The position numbers and the translations under genes were made by a program. Shown piece by piece: positions 36,514 to 50,500 of a stretch of 64,000 nt of DNA. The number at the start of each line of letters is the position of its first letter. Within the stretch, counting starts at the first letter, position 1. The notes under the pieces are model-generated. The model had not been told where the DNA came from, ran no database searches, and worked only from the letters and a program-made list of their open reading frames with translations. Location of the stretch: the NCBI GenBank assembly GCA_951804985.1, contig OX638132.1:86804696-86868695 (forward strand), read 5' to 3'. The DNA is from Dryomyza anilis (lineage: Eukaryota; Arthropoda; Insecta; Diptera; Dryomyzidae).

Positions 36514-37688
36514 TTAAAGGAATTGTTATTAGAACACCATTAAAAATAGTGCTTAATAGTTAAGATTCAAACTTTAAGTGTTCAGTGTAAATCATTCTTA
36601 GGATACTCCCTATAATCGCTCTTTAGACAATAGAAATTGTACTATGAACCATTTCGCTACAAAATGACGAACAATATTGGTTATCCTTTGAACCCTTTCG
36701 GAGCCCATAGTGTCTAACCCAGACGTGTAGACAACACTTTTTATCAGTAGGCCATATAGAAGCACAAAATATGGCGCTGCACAAAACTGCACAACAATAC
36801 ATAAAAATCATGTTAACGCCTGAAAATAAAATAAATTTAAAAGATTAAATTTTTTAAACAAAGATGATTACCAGAAATATCACAGCCTTAAATATCAAGT
36901 TATTTATAAATTATTTAGATCGTATTTGAGACAACCTCAAACATCCGTCTCAAACATCCGTCAAATACGATAAATATTGCTAGCAACCATCTTTCAATTT
37001 ACGATTATGTATAACAACCATCAATTAAACATTTGACAAATAGGAAGATAGTTGATGAATATTTGGAAAAGGTACTCATTAGAATTCGCGGAGTAATTTT
37101 TATTGAATTGAAAGAGAATTAATCAAATGTATTTTTAATTATTATAGAATTAAAACAGTATCCTGGTTATACATCGCCATCGTCATTATAAATCGTTTGA
37201 AGGTAAAATTGCAATTTCTTTGCAGAAGAACCAAGTCCGACCGGCATGTGAAAAGAAATATTTTCCATCACGTGTTGATAATTTAAATCACAAGATATTT
37301 TATTTACACTTTTACCATTAAAATGAAATATATGAGTTGGCACTTCATTGTTGTAGATAAATCGAGTGTAAGGAAAAAGTACGCCATTTTCCTTTTTTAT
37401 GGTAGTCAAATGTCAAATGCGTAAATTTAAAAGGATTGTTTTCTTAGTGTAATAGAAAAAAAACTGAGTATGCAGTCAAACTCATCACAAGCGAATTATA
37501 TAGGATTGATGTATGGGATGTCCATGGCAAAAACGTGTTGTGTACTGTAATTGTTTTACTATTTTTTGTGTGTGTAATTTTACCATTTTGCCACCTGTCA
37601 CTGAACTGTTTTTCAATTGTAAGCTGTAAATTATAATTTTCCCATATTGTATCCTCACAGATGAGTGTTTTTTTTAACCTTCCTACAT

Positions 37689-38146
37689 TCAGAAAAAATA
37701 CCATATCGTCGTTGTAGAACGAAAAGTCACCAAATACATTTTAAAAATGCCAAATATTCATTTACTAAAATCTTTATATGTATATCTGACAATTTTTAAT
37801 CGGTGAGCTCACATGATAGATAGATTTAAGAAAATATAAATCTATCTATTGGTATTTCAACTATTAAAATGCGTAAATTACTTTTTATAATATTAATCAA
37901 CAATCTCAAAATTTAAGTTATTCATAAAAATGTATTTGGTGACTTTTCGTTCTACAACGACGATATGCATATTCAATAGTTTTTTTACTATTAAAATTAG
38001 TATATCCTATTATTATTTTAATCGGTACATTCCATTAACACCAAAAAATACCATGAAATTTCCATTGAGTTTTTATGAAAATATTTTTTGTTTGTGTACT
38101 TTTAAATCAATAATAATTTTAATAGGATTTTATGGTTTTTTCTGAG
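37689..38146. repeat. MITE family D interrupted by MITE family C
   Basis: The outer unit begins TTCAGAAAAAATACC (37689) and resumes at about 37967 with ATTCAATAGTTTTTTTACTA, ending TTTTTTCTGAGT at about 38146; this matches the type seen at 46270 and 46826. The inner unit, 37703-37966, has inverted ends ATATCGTCGTTGTAGAAC and its complement and shares its whole length with 50517-50780. The order of insertion (C into D) is therefore clear. It lies just downstream of the LRR gene's 3' UTR. Confidence 0.7.
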
Positions 38147-38588
38147 TAAATAACCACAGCGATATATATGAAAATTTCCAAAAAAAAGAGTTATTCTTAA
38201 TATAATAATTTATTATTTGCATAATATTTATCGTTTTACATAATATTTAAAGATATTTTGAAATTAAAATAACTGCGTTTAATGTCGATACAGAACTACT
38301 TAAAATTTAACAACTGCAAATGTTCTAAAACTTAAACTATTTACAAAATAATATTAATCTGTCTGCTAACCAGATGCGACGTCGATCCAATAAAACCTTA
38401 ATAAATCTACTTAATATTTTTAAAAATTATTTCTGCCCATTTGCAGTTGAATCATTAAGTAGAATAGATAAAGAATGCGTAGAGACGAAGTTATTAAATG
38501 TGGAAAATGTCGCGTAAATGTTACACAACTGACTTAAATTGCATTTTGTCGGTGGCCGCCCTATTGAGGCCTCTTAAAACAGTTCTGT

Positions 38589-41500
38589 TCATCTGTATGC
38601 CTTGTCGTCCGAGTAAATGATATACGGTTGATTGTTGGACTGGGCGACATGTTGTTGCTGCTGCTGTTGTTGTTGTTGCTGGTGTTGTTGTGCGCCGCCG
38701 AAGTAGGACATGCGCGACATGGTGGAATAAGATGGTTGTGCCGCCTGACGCTGACTCAGGTTCTGCTGCGACTGATGCATTGCAGCGGCCTTGTGCGGCA
38801 ACGTGGCATAACTTTGTGTTGCATAAGGTGGTACGGCGTAAAGTGCCGCCTGTGGTGCACCCTTATAATTCATGCCCGGCACACTACCCGGACCCAATGG
38901 CATCGGAGGCATGCCAATCATGGCTGCAGCGGCGGCTCCATTATGATACTCGACGTTGCTCATGCGCAGTCGCACAATGCAAATGATGATAATCAGTATG
39001 GCGATGAAGGCCACAACGCCGCCCACAATGCCAATGATCAGCGTGTCATCGTTGCTCATGATGGGCGCCTTCATGAGTGGCGCCTTTGTTTTGATCTTCA
39101 GCGGTGGCGGCTGTGTTGGTTCCAAACTCCAGATGATCATGGGCTCCTCAGTGGTGCTAGTCGTGGTGGAGCGCGTGACCAGGCGTGACGAAGACTTCAA
39201 CATGTATTGCGCGGTGGTGCGCGCCGGTGCGGCCGTCATGCGTCGCGGATCACACGTCAGCTCATCATCGCCCACCTCGATGAGTTTCTTGCCCGCCAGG
39301 TAGGCAGGTGAATGGCACGCGATGTCGCCCATGTGTGAGTTGGGCAGCCAGCGACGCAGCGCACGCGCATTGCAATCACAATGTATGGGATTCGAGCTGA
39401 GTCCACGCAGTTGCAGCGACGTACGACGATCCTCTAGCGCCGTAAGAAATTGTGGCACCAGTACGGTAACTTGTGAGCCTGTTATGTCGAGTGTCAATTT
39501 CGCTGAGCGCGGCACGGGGAAGAGCAGCGCCGGTGGCAGTGATGTCAGCGAAGTATTTTGAAACTTGATCGTTAGATCGCTGCTGCGCAGACCGGCCAAT
39601 GTGCCGGATGATATGGACTTAAGACGCTCGCCGCGTATACCAATTGAGCGCAGACGCGGATGTTTGGCCGGCTGTATCTGTTCGGTGCCAATGTTGGCGT
39701 CCTTAACCTCAACATCGAGACTCTCAAGGCCTGGTAGCAGCTCCAACATGCCTTGCATATCCAAATAGCCGAGCAGTGGCAGATCGTAAGCCTCCAGCTG
39801 TTGCAGATTCCCCAGATGTTTAAAGGCGTTCTTCTCGATGCGCGTGCAATAGGCCAGATGATTAAGCTTTAGCTGACGCAACTGATGCAGGTGCTCGAAA
39901 TGCGCCTGCGCCAACACCTCAAAACTATTGTTCGATAAATCTAGATAATGCAGTTGCTGCAACTTAGGCCAGGCGGCAGCCAAATCCGAGACTTGCGACA
40001 AACTATTGCCCGACAGATCGAGAGTCTCCAGCAACGTTGTGCGTTCAAAGACAGCAGCGTCCAGTGTTCGGAGTTGATTGTGCGACAGATTCAAATACTG
40101 TAGGAAAGGTGTCTCAAGCGCCTCTATATGCTCGATGCCCGTGCCGGCCAGATTGAGAGCACGCATGGTCTTCGGCTCGTTGAGTATATTCTTAACGGCG
40201 CCTGTCGAAAGCGGGTTAAAGGACAGATCCAAGTGCTTGATGTTTACCAGGCTGCTGTCGTCAGCCGGTATTGCTTTGATGCGGTTATAGCTCAGATCCA
40301 CGGAGCACACGAAGAAGAACTGACGCTGGAGCGCATTTAGAGGTGCATATTCGAAGCGATTGTGCGCCAGATTTATGTTCTCGAGCATCTGCAACTTAGA
40401 GCGCTCAAAGAGTGTGTCCGACAGTTCGGTCAATTGATTTCCCTGCAGATCGAGACGCTCCAGGCGTACCAGACCCTCAAATGTACGATCACCGATGCGA
40501 TCGAGCTGATTATGTGCCAAGTCCACGACCTGTAGCTGTGTTGAATTATGGAAAGCCATTTCGCTGAGCATATCGAGCTGATTGTGCGCCACCAGCAAAG
40601 CACGCAGTCGCGGCAGACGCGCAAAATCCAGCTCTTCGATGCTCTTTAGCTGATTGTGCGACAGATCGATGTACTCCAGATACTGCAGCGTCGAAATCAA
40701 CTCAGCGGGAAAGAAGCTAAACTTGTTGTTGGCGGCACGAATTTCTCGCAGCCGCGGATGAATGCGAAACGAGGAGGGGAACAGATAACTCAAATGATTA
40801 TCGGATATGTCCAATTCCTCCAATCCAGTGCCGGTGTTAAAGAACTCCCCCTTGAAGGCGGACAACTGGTTGCCGCGCAGCTTCAATCGCTGTAAATGCA
40901 TCACATTGACGAATGCGCCCGGACGTATGGAAGTGATCTGATTGTTGGACAAGTCGATGGACGTGATGTTCCACAGATCGGTAAAGGTTGCATCGTTTAT
41001 CTCCTGTATTTGATTGTCATGGAGATAGATATGCTTTAGTTGCGGTAGCGCGGCAAAAAGATCACCAGAGAGCTGCTTGAGCGCGCAGTGGCTCAAGTCG
41101 AGCACCTGTAGTGTGGACAGTGGCGCTATCAGCATCGCTGGCAATGGTGCAATATGTGGATTGCCACTGAGGTTAAGTTGCTGCAGATGTTCGAGACCTT
41201 CAAAAATATTGCGCGGCAAATCGGACAAATTGTTGCCACTTAAATCGAGACTGCGCAATTCGGTGAGTGCTAGCGGTGATGTGCCCAGAGCTGTGATGCG
41301 ATTTTGAGATAGCTTCAGCTCATTCAAAGTTCCCTCCAGGCCCAAGAATATTTCAGCACCAATAACGGCCAACGAGTTGCCGGACAGATCCAGTGAGCGC
41401 AAGTTGCTGAACATCTGAAAACTGCCTACTGGCAATTCACGTATAACATTGCGTGAAAGCGTCAACGTGGTGATGTCCGCCGCCTGGATGGAGCCGAGAA

Positions 41501-44500
41501 TTTCGGCAGACAGCGCAGCAACACGATTAAAGTCCAAATGCAGAGTGCCCAAATTCGAGAGACGTCCCAAAGCGCTGCCGGGAATGAGCAGGATATTGTT
41601 GTCGCGTATGATTAGAGTCTGCAGATTGTCGAGACCTTCCAGGGCATCATCTTCGATCTAAATGAAGAATAAATTATGAAATAGTATGTAGCCATCTTGT
41701 GCCATATGAGAACTTACGGTGCGCAAAGAATTTAAGCTTAAGTCGAGGTATTTCAGTTGGGCCAGATCGCGGAAGGTGCCGGGAGGTATGGCGGTGATAC
41801 CGTTGCGACTCAGATCCAAACTCTCCAAATTCTTCACCACTTGCATATGCGAGTAGTCGATGCGCTAAAATAGGGAAATCATAATTATTAGTGCTACTTG
41901 AAATATTGCATGAAAAAGAATATTTTCTATTTATGCAGATTGAAATTAAACATGCGGTCGAGAACTGTTATCATCCAGACTTTAAAGTATAAATTTTTTA
42001 AACCAAAAATAAATTTCCGTATATTGATGTCTAATTCAATTTCGATTCTTGAGTTCAGAACTCAAACACATTTCGATAATATGTACGCTGTTTTCGACTT
42101 GTTAAACTCTCTTTTCTTTACGTCGGCAGCTGGATTTTATCCTCTGAAGGGTATTTATTGACTTCCATATGACTTCAAATGCTCGCGAAATATATTTCGA
42201 GAATATTGATTTCTAACTTTATATAGATGGCTGGATATTATTTATTGTTTGTTGTTTATTGTATATCGACAAAATACTATTGATACAAATAAAAACCCTT
42301 CTATTTTGAAGTTAGGAAGATTACGAGAATATCTCTCCTTCTAAATTATACCAAATCTTTGAAATATTTCTCGATCTCGATAGTTTAAACAAGTTTGTTT
42401 CGACTCACCTGCAGCATATTCGAAGAAATATTTAACGATTTTAGATTCTGTAACGTTGACAACGACACTGTCGGAAATTGTACAATAAAATTCTCGGAAA
42501 GATCCAACTTCTGTAATGTAGGCACATTTTCGAAAACATCACTATTCAAATTGTTGATACGATTTCCGCCTAGTTTGATTTCGCGAATTTTCTGCAGACC
42601 TTGAAAAGCAAGACCCTCAATCGTTTTTATCTCGTTGAAGCGTAGATCGACAATCTCCAGTTGTGGCTGAGACTTGAACGATTCGTAACGTAAGAGGGCT
42701 AAAAATATATGAATCAGTCATGCGAAAATAGGTGTGGTTTTTTTTTTTTTTTTGGTTATCTACCGATGTGATTGTGTCTCAATGAAAGATGACGCAGTGC
42801 TGTGGGACCATTCAGTGATTGTGATGGTATGACAGCGAGATTATTGCGATCCATATAGAATTCCTAGAAAAAAATAATCAAATATAAATCATAGGAAATA
42901 AAGAGGTACGTTATTTTGTACATTATGTTAAAATTATAATAAAATATCATAAAATACGCATTCTATCAGGCTCAGAGACATTCGATACCTTATAGTTTCT
43001 TACTTTCATACAAATTTTAGATCTTGTAAACCTTCTTGTATATTTAATTTTATGTCAAAATATTTATCACATCGATATCGCAATATGTTGGAAGTTATCT
43101 CGAACTTTGACTATTTTTCTTTTCGATATCGATTGGATTTCGTCAAATCTAATTCCACTGGGAATTAGTTTGGCCATTGTTGGGTGAATGGAGTAATGAA
43201 TTGGATATATATGATTTATATATTCTCTCTCTAACTCCGTTATACGTTTTTCGATATCTCATATCAAACCTGAGATATTCAGCATCTACTTTGCGCCAAA
43301 TCGCAAATTTGCTCCTATTTTAACGCAAATGCAAATCTTCTTTATCGGTTTTTCTCTAAATCGAATCCATGGCGTTTGAGTCAAGCCAATTCTCAGGTTA
43401 CGAAATGTCTCGTAACTCCTACAGGAAGCATCTATAACTACCAACCATGTAGGTTAAATTTGACTCTCGATATCGCTACGAGAGTGGTTTCGATATCGTG
43501 TGAATACTCTTGTATCTCGCATTGACCTCATCACGATGTCGAAACGAATGACATACTGGGTAGCATTTAAAGACAATATTCGAGAATTGTCAATTCAGAG
43601 ACTAAAAGATTTAATAAAATCACTTAGTCAAATGGTTACAAAGACCAACGGTCTAGTTCAAGCCAGTCATCATAACAAATTATTGCCCTCATACATAAAG
43701 TCGTAACTTTTTATTGATCTACAATAACCTCGGAGTCTTTATATGGTTATCTCTCAGTTTGACGACATAATTTGTAGAGGTGATGAACACAAAAACATGT
43801 TTTCAGCTCCATATTTGTGCTCTGTGTATTTTTCCATTTTATAAATTGATGTTGGGAATTTTTTCGCAAAAGTAAAACATATTATGACAATGCAACAAAC
43901 AATTGCAATTCAATGAACCCTGCCTTATAACTGCTTATAACACATGTGTTCATCGTTGACAATGCATGATTTTTCCGCACTGGCCCAAAGCCTGTGCAAC
44001 CTGTAGTTTTCTTTTTGCAAAAATGCCACAAATAATTAATAAAAATTACATAGACTTGAAAGATAATGGTTTGCGTTACGCAGACAAATTATAAGGCGGT
44101 ATTAAAACAAGTCTGCAACGAAGTTCGACAACATAGGACCAATATAGAAAAAAATATCAATTTAAAATTTAATGCTTTGCAGCTGCAGCAGGTTTTTTTT
44201 ATTATCTTAATTGTCTGCTTGAAATTATAGCAATTTATATATGGCCACAACTATCTGATGATAAATTACCTTCAAGTTAACACATCCTTTGAGTAGACCC
44301 TCCTCGATAGATTTGATTTTATTGCCCGATAAATCAAGAATTCTTAGATTTTTCAACGGATGAAATTCAGCGCTGGAGAAGATCGGATTCAAGCTGTCGC
44401 CGAGTAAATTATTTGACAAACGTAGCACGGTGAGTGAATCGCGTAGACTCAGGAATGATTTTTCGGGTATGCGTCGAATAAGATTATTTGAGAGATCCAT

Positions 44501-47500
44501 TTCTTCAACGGGCAGCTTGAGAGTACCAAAAGTCTGGAAATTATTGAAAAGTTATAGAGTTATTTAAAATTAGTAATTTTTTAAGTAATTAATAAATATT
44601 AATATAAATATTAAAAATATTGTATAATTTTTTTATTAAAAATATAATTGGTAGTATTTTTCTTAAAGTATAAAAAGATTGTAGTATACAGGGTGGTCCG
44701 CTTTAGTGACTGATTCCTTAATTCATTTCATGAAAAAAATTGTTCTAGAGTTAGTGTCTATTTAGAACACCCAATGATATACAGGGTGTTTACAAAATTT
44801 ACTTTACAAAAATTTATACAACCGTATACTTAATTATAACTCCTACAATGTATAGCCCAGAGCAAAAATATTACATTCATTTTAAAGATAATCGATCATA
44901 GTTTCTAGTAAAATTTTAATATTGGCATTTTATGTGGTGCGCTAGGATATTTTTCTCATCAAAGTAAAAAAATAAATATTTTATTACAACTTTTTTTTAT
45001 AAAACTCTGTATATCTTTGGGTGTTCCAAATATACCCTAACTCTAATTTTTTTTCTTCATGAAATGAACGAAGGAATCAGTCCCAAAAATATTTGCAACC
45101 CAAAGCGGACCTGTATATTAAGGGGATTCATATCAACCGCGTAAGTCGACAACATTTCGTAAATGTTACAAATTTACTCAAAAATGGTATGAGTCTTATA
45201 CAAATTGTTTTTACGAGATTTTTTAATATGAATTCCCTTATATGAATTCCTCGATATTTATTGGATAATCTATTTTAAATGCATATGCTAAAATTTCTAA
45301 TATACAGAAAGTTAGTTATTCGCTTTAAATGTATTCATTATTACTATCTATAGAATAACTTTTAATATAAAATAATTAAAAACTTGTAGTCCAAATTAAG
45401 TTCATTGCGCTTGATGTAGTTTTCGTTTTCTTATTTTTATTTAATAGCACTTGCTTTCATTCAAGAGTCTGCAAAGTTGAATATGTTTGCAATGGGTTTT
45501 TACTTTCTTTATAGCTCTAATGAAATTTCGAGATTTTTTCATTTTTATTATTATTTTCGTTGTGTGACAAACCTGCCTATAATTGCACAGCAAGTGAAAG
45601 CAAAATTGCTGAAATGTAAAATAAACCAAATAAAAAAATACTAAATTAAAGATGCTTAGATTGCTGTAGGAGTGCGTGGTATGCGCTGATGCACGAAACT
45701 TTTGTTCACTTTTGTTTTCATAGAGTTCGAATATAAAAAAATTAAAACTTGTAAATTTTTTTTTTTCAGATGATTCATTTCTTTTTTAATTATAGTAACT
45801 CTTCACCAATTTCAAGTGTAATGATCACTACGAGGTTGGACTCATTTCTGCAACTTTGTGTTTTTTTATAGAGGAAAAAGCTACGAAATTAGAATAATTG
45901 TGATGTTGAAAAAAGGAGTATTAAAAATGAGTACTTTTGAGGCCGTGTCTAGCTACTTTTTGGGAGACATTTTTGACTAATTATGATTTTTTAATATTAA
46001 TGTAAGAGTATCAAAAATGTCATGATATTTAAACTGATAAAGTAATCCACTATATCCAGATTTTGGGTTCCTTTTTGGACGTATTAAAAATCCCATAAAT
46101 ATGAGGATTTTTGGACTCATAAACTGGGGCTCTGTAACCAGAATACGGTAACATTTTTGGACTCTTTTAATTCTCAAAAATATAACTTTTTTTCTCAGTC
46201 TTAAAAGATTCAAAATATTTGTTGGAAACGCTCCAAGTTAATCCCAAGCAACAATTCCTACTAGTTTCCTACTAAACTCAGAAAAAAATACTATAAAATC
46301 AATAGTTTTTTTTACCATTAAAATTGATCAATAGTTTAAATTATTATTTTAATAGGTGAATACTATTAAATACTACAAAATATTATTAAATTGTTTTTGT
46401 ATTTATGTGAACATATTTATTTTTTGTATACTATTGAATCAGTAACTGTCCCATCGATTTTAATTTGATTTTTTCTGCGTGAAGTATCCAGCCAATTATA
46501 CAAGACACTTTCCAAGTAACTCGCAAGCTATGTCGCTCACTTTCCTACCAGAATATAATCAGTAAAACTGACGAGTTTATACTCTTCAAATCACTATCAG
46601 TTACCAACCAGTTTTTGACTAGTTGTACTGATGACAGACAACACTTTTAACCAGTTTTTGCAGAAATATACTTCGTAGAAATATACTCGTCAAATTCCTA
46701 GCAGGAACCTACCAATTTTTGAAAAGTTCTGACTGGCGAGTATATACTCTTCAAAATCCTACGAGAAACATAGCAATATTTGAGCTGCCTAATACATTTT
46801 ATTGGGACGTTGTCCATACCACACCCAACAAAAAAAAAATACTATATAAATAATAGTTTTTACTATTAAAATTATTATTTTAATCGGAAAATACCATTAA
46901 ATAGTAAAAAATACCCTGACATTGCCATGAGTTTATATGAAAATATTTATTTTTTGTATACTATTAAATCAATAGTATACAAAATTGACCAATTTTAATG
47001 AGATTTGAGGGAATTTTTTTCTTGATTTCGAAACGACATCATTTATAGGGCCTAAATTAACGTTTTCGATTAAATGCAATGATACGGAAATGATAGGGTT
47101 TTCGATCATTTCAATTCTTAAACGAATTCGCTTTATTACAAAAATGTCTTAATTTTGGATAAAAAAAATATTTCTTCAAAAAACTTCTTATTTTGAGCAA
47201 AATTCTGAAGAAAATCCAATTGACCTTGAAAAAGAAACAATTTAAGATTTAAATATAAAAATAATCATTTTGATCGAATAAAAATAATCGACGTAAATAC
47301 AGCAACCCATAACAATTGCATTCATTAATCAATACAGCAATGAAATTCACTAATTTAATGAAAACATTTGCTATTCTTCGTTATATAAGCAATTGCGTTC
47401 GCTAATATGAATATTTGCACGTCAATGCAGCAAATAATTTAGTCGGCGCACTATTTGTACGACTAATTCATTTGCTGCATTGACGTACAAATAATCATAT

Positions 47501-50500
47501 TAGCAAACGTAATTGCTGATTTAACGAATATTAAATTAGTGAACTTAATATTCGCTGTATTGATTAATGAATGCAATTAATATCGGTTGTTATATATATC
47601 GGGTTTTTCAACAGGGACTCTACAAAAGTAGAGTGACAGGGACAGCAAACGACGCCATATTTCTTGCCGCTTTTTTGACATTTCTCTTCAGTAAGGTTTG
47701 CCATTTCATGATGGGAAGATATACGAGCCAACAACGAGTTGAAATTATTAAAATTTACTACCGAAATTCGAATTTGTATATCTTTCTATCATGAAATGGC
47801 AAACCTTACTGAAGAGAAATGTCAAAAGAGCGGCAAGAAATATGGCGTCGTTTGCTGTCCCTGTCGCTCTATTTTTGTAGCGTCCCATTTGAAAAACCCT
47901 GTACGTCGATTATTTTTTTCTGTGTAGTTTTTAGGGTAGTTTAGGTGACTAAATATTATTTTTTTTTGTTTGTTTTTTAAACTTCCCAGTATGCCATTCG
48001 TTTTGATATCGTTACGAGATCAGTGCGAGGAAATGGAGAAATCAGACATTATTGGACCCTTTCTCTCAACGATATCAATCCTTAAATGCCTCCTACATGG
48101 TAGGTAGATATCGATGCGTTCTATTGCAGTTTTCTCGGTACAAGAAATTGTTCGAAATCGGAACGATATCGTAGAAAAAAATAATCAAAGTTCGAGATTG
48201 CCTCGAGGCATCGAAAGCCTCCGAGACATGGCAGACTGGGTAACAACGTTTTCAAATCGGTATAACAACGAAACCGTATTTTTATATTTCTGATTTTTGT
48301 TTAACGGTTTCGATTAAAAAAGAAAATGAAATAATTTAAAACTGTTATCGACTATGATAACAAAACATGTATAAAATAACACTGATCTGTTTATGACTTA
48401 ACATTCAGCAAATCAGAGCGGAAGCCATCAATTTTATTAATAACTATCAGTCAACTTCATAAGAGGCCAATACAAAAATCGCCGGAAGCAACGTTTATTC
48501 TAAATAGCAAAAGTTGCACAAAAAATATGCTAAGCATTACCGAATTTCTGTATAGCTAACCTAACCTTGGCCAGCTTTATTCTGCAGCGCACAGCAGGCA
48601 AAAAACCTACTTTACAAGTCGAACAAAATATTTAGACGAATTGTGTGTTTTTTTTCTCCACAACAATTTCATTGTTTTCTGCATTGTTTTGTGTGTGTCT
48701 CACAGACCACAACCCAAAAAAAAATAATAAACTGAAAAACTGCAACAATAATTATGATTCAATCAGACTTTTATGAGTGAATAAAAAAACCAGTCAGTGT
48801 TTTTGTCGTCTTGATCACAAATACTACTACTATTTTTTTGTTACTACTATTACTACTTTGTATCACTACTAACTACTTACCGATGCTGGCAAAACTTGTT
48901 GGCCACTAAATCGTTGCGAATACGAGACGATTGGTGCGCCGTACGGCAATTGCGGTGCTTCGCCATGGAATACCACACGATCACAGTCCATAGCTACTGC
49001 GCCCAGTTGTCCCGTCGCGCTGAAGGGGACCACATTACATCTGCGGGCGTCAATGGGTTCCGCACGCAGAAGAGAAGGATGGATACAGCAGTTGATCGGT
49101 TACCGGTTGGTTGGGTTTTTGAGATGAGTGCCATGAAAAAAAAATAATGAAAAACAAGAATCATGCATGAAAATGCGGAAATATTCCAAGTCAATGCATA
49201 TAAATATTAGAATTTTATGATCAATTTTTGTTGAGAATTAATTACAAGACACGTCGTAAAGTTGTTTGATAGATGAATGAATGGATGACAGGTGTTATTG
49301 CATGAATGTTTGTATAGTTTGGTTAAAGCGTGTATGGAGTAAATTGATAAGAGTTTTTTTTTTAAATATGATTGTGGCAAACTACAATTATAACTGCAGC
49401 AGTTATAGTATGCTTGCTGAGTTTGATTGTCCTAATAATTTCCAATTGAAAAATGAAAAGGATTGTGTCATAAAATGATTATGACATCATGGTATGATTG
49501 AATACAATGAATGAGAATATTAAATGAGTGCTAAAAATTTAATGATTGCTAAAATAGTTCTATGATTTGTTAGTAATTATAACATTATTTTACTCTCTCC
49601 ACATTATTGCTTCAAACATATCTATACCTTCCAGGCAGAACATCGTAACCAACATTTTGGGAATACAGTTTTGGAAACCTCTCTGTGAATAGCATGTCCC
49701 TGCAAAGTCATATTTTGGAATTTCACTAACCAAATTTGAAATAATGCCAAATAACACTTATTATCGTAACTACATTTTTGAAAAATGTTGGTTACGATAC
49801 AATTTTTAATTATTTTTAATCCAATTATGTGCGCTGTTATAAGGGTTAGCGAAGACAATCGAACTATAAACTCAATAATTAAGACACATCATATGTTTGT
49901 AGATACATACGGACTATTTCACGTCAGAATGGCCACATAATTTAACTATTTCGTTTAGTGACTACTTGAAGGATTTTTAACTCCTTTTGTGGTAATGGTA
50001 GAAAAACTAAAAATATGAGAATTTGTAGAGAATATGTCCACATTTGAAATAAAAATATAAAATTTAATTTTATTATGTACATCCAATGCATTTGTCCATC
50101 AAATTAAAATACTGACCACTGGCTAGTCTTAATTTTCACGAAACATGTGCCAAAATTCTCCTATACGTGTTATTTCCCTTTTGTCGTTTACCGAAATTTA
50201 AAATACCAAACCGTTTGTGTATAAGACCTTCCTACCTTAGCATCGTAAGTAGTACAATTGAAAAATTTTCGAAATAAATTGAGACAGGCAAAACATCGTA
50301 ACAACATTTTTCTTTAAATACTTCTGCATGTAATGGATATTTTGGTAATTGGGCCACACTATTATTATTGTCAGTTCATTTAAAGGATATTGAACTACTC
50401 GATTTTGAGACGTTTTTTCGCCTCCTGTGAAATTTGCTTATTATTGGTTACGATCTTTTGCCTGTAAGGTATCGATATTACAAGATTACCGCAATCATAA

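Noticed and set aside
38628..39303. Overlapping plus-strand ORFs of 186, 98 and 115 codons opposite the LRR exon
   Set aside because: They are antisense shadows of a well-supported minus-strand exon; their products are compositionally odd and have no domains.
40078..41661. Several 70-79 codon ORFs on the plus strand
   Set aside because: Same reason: they mirror the LRR repeats in the opposite strand.
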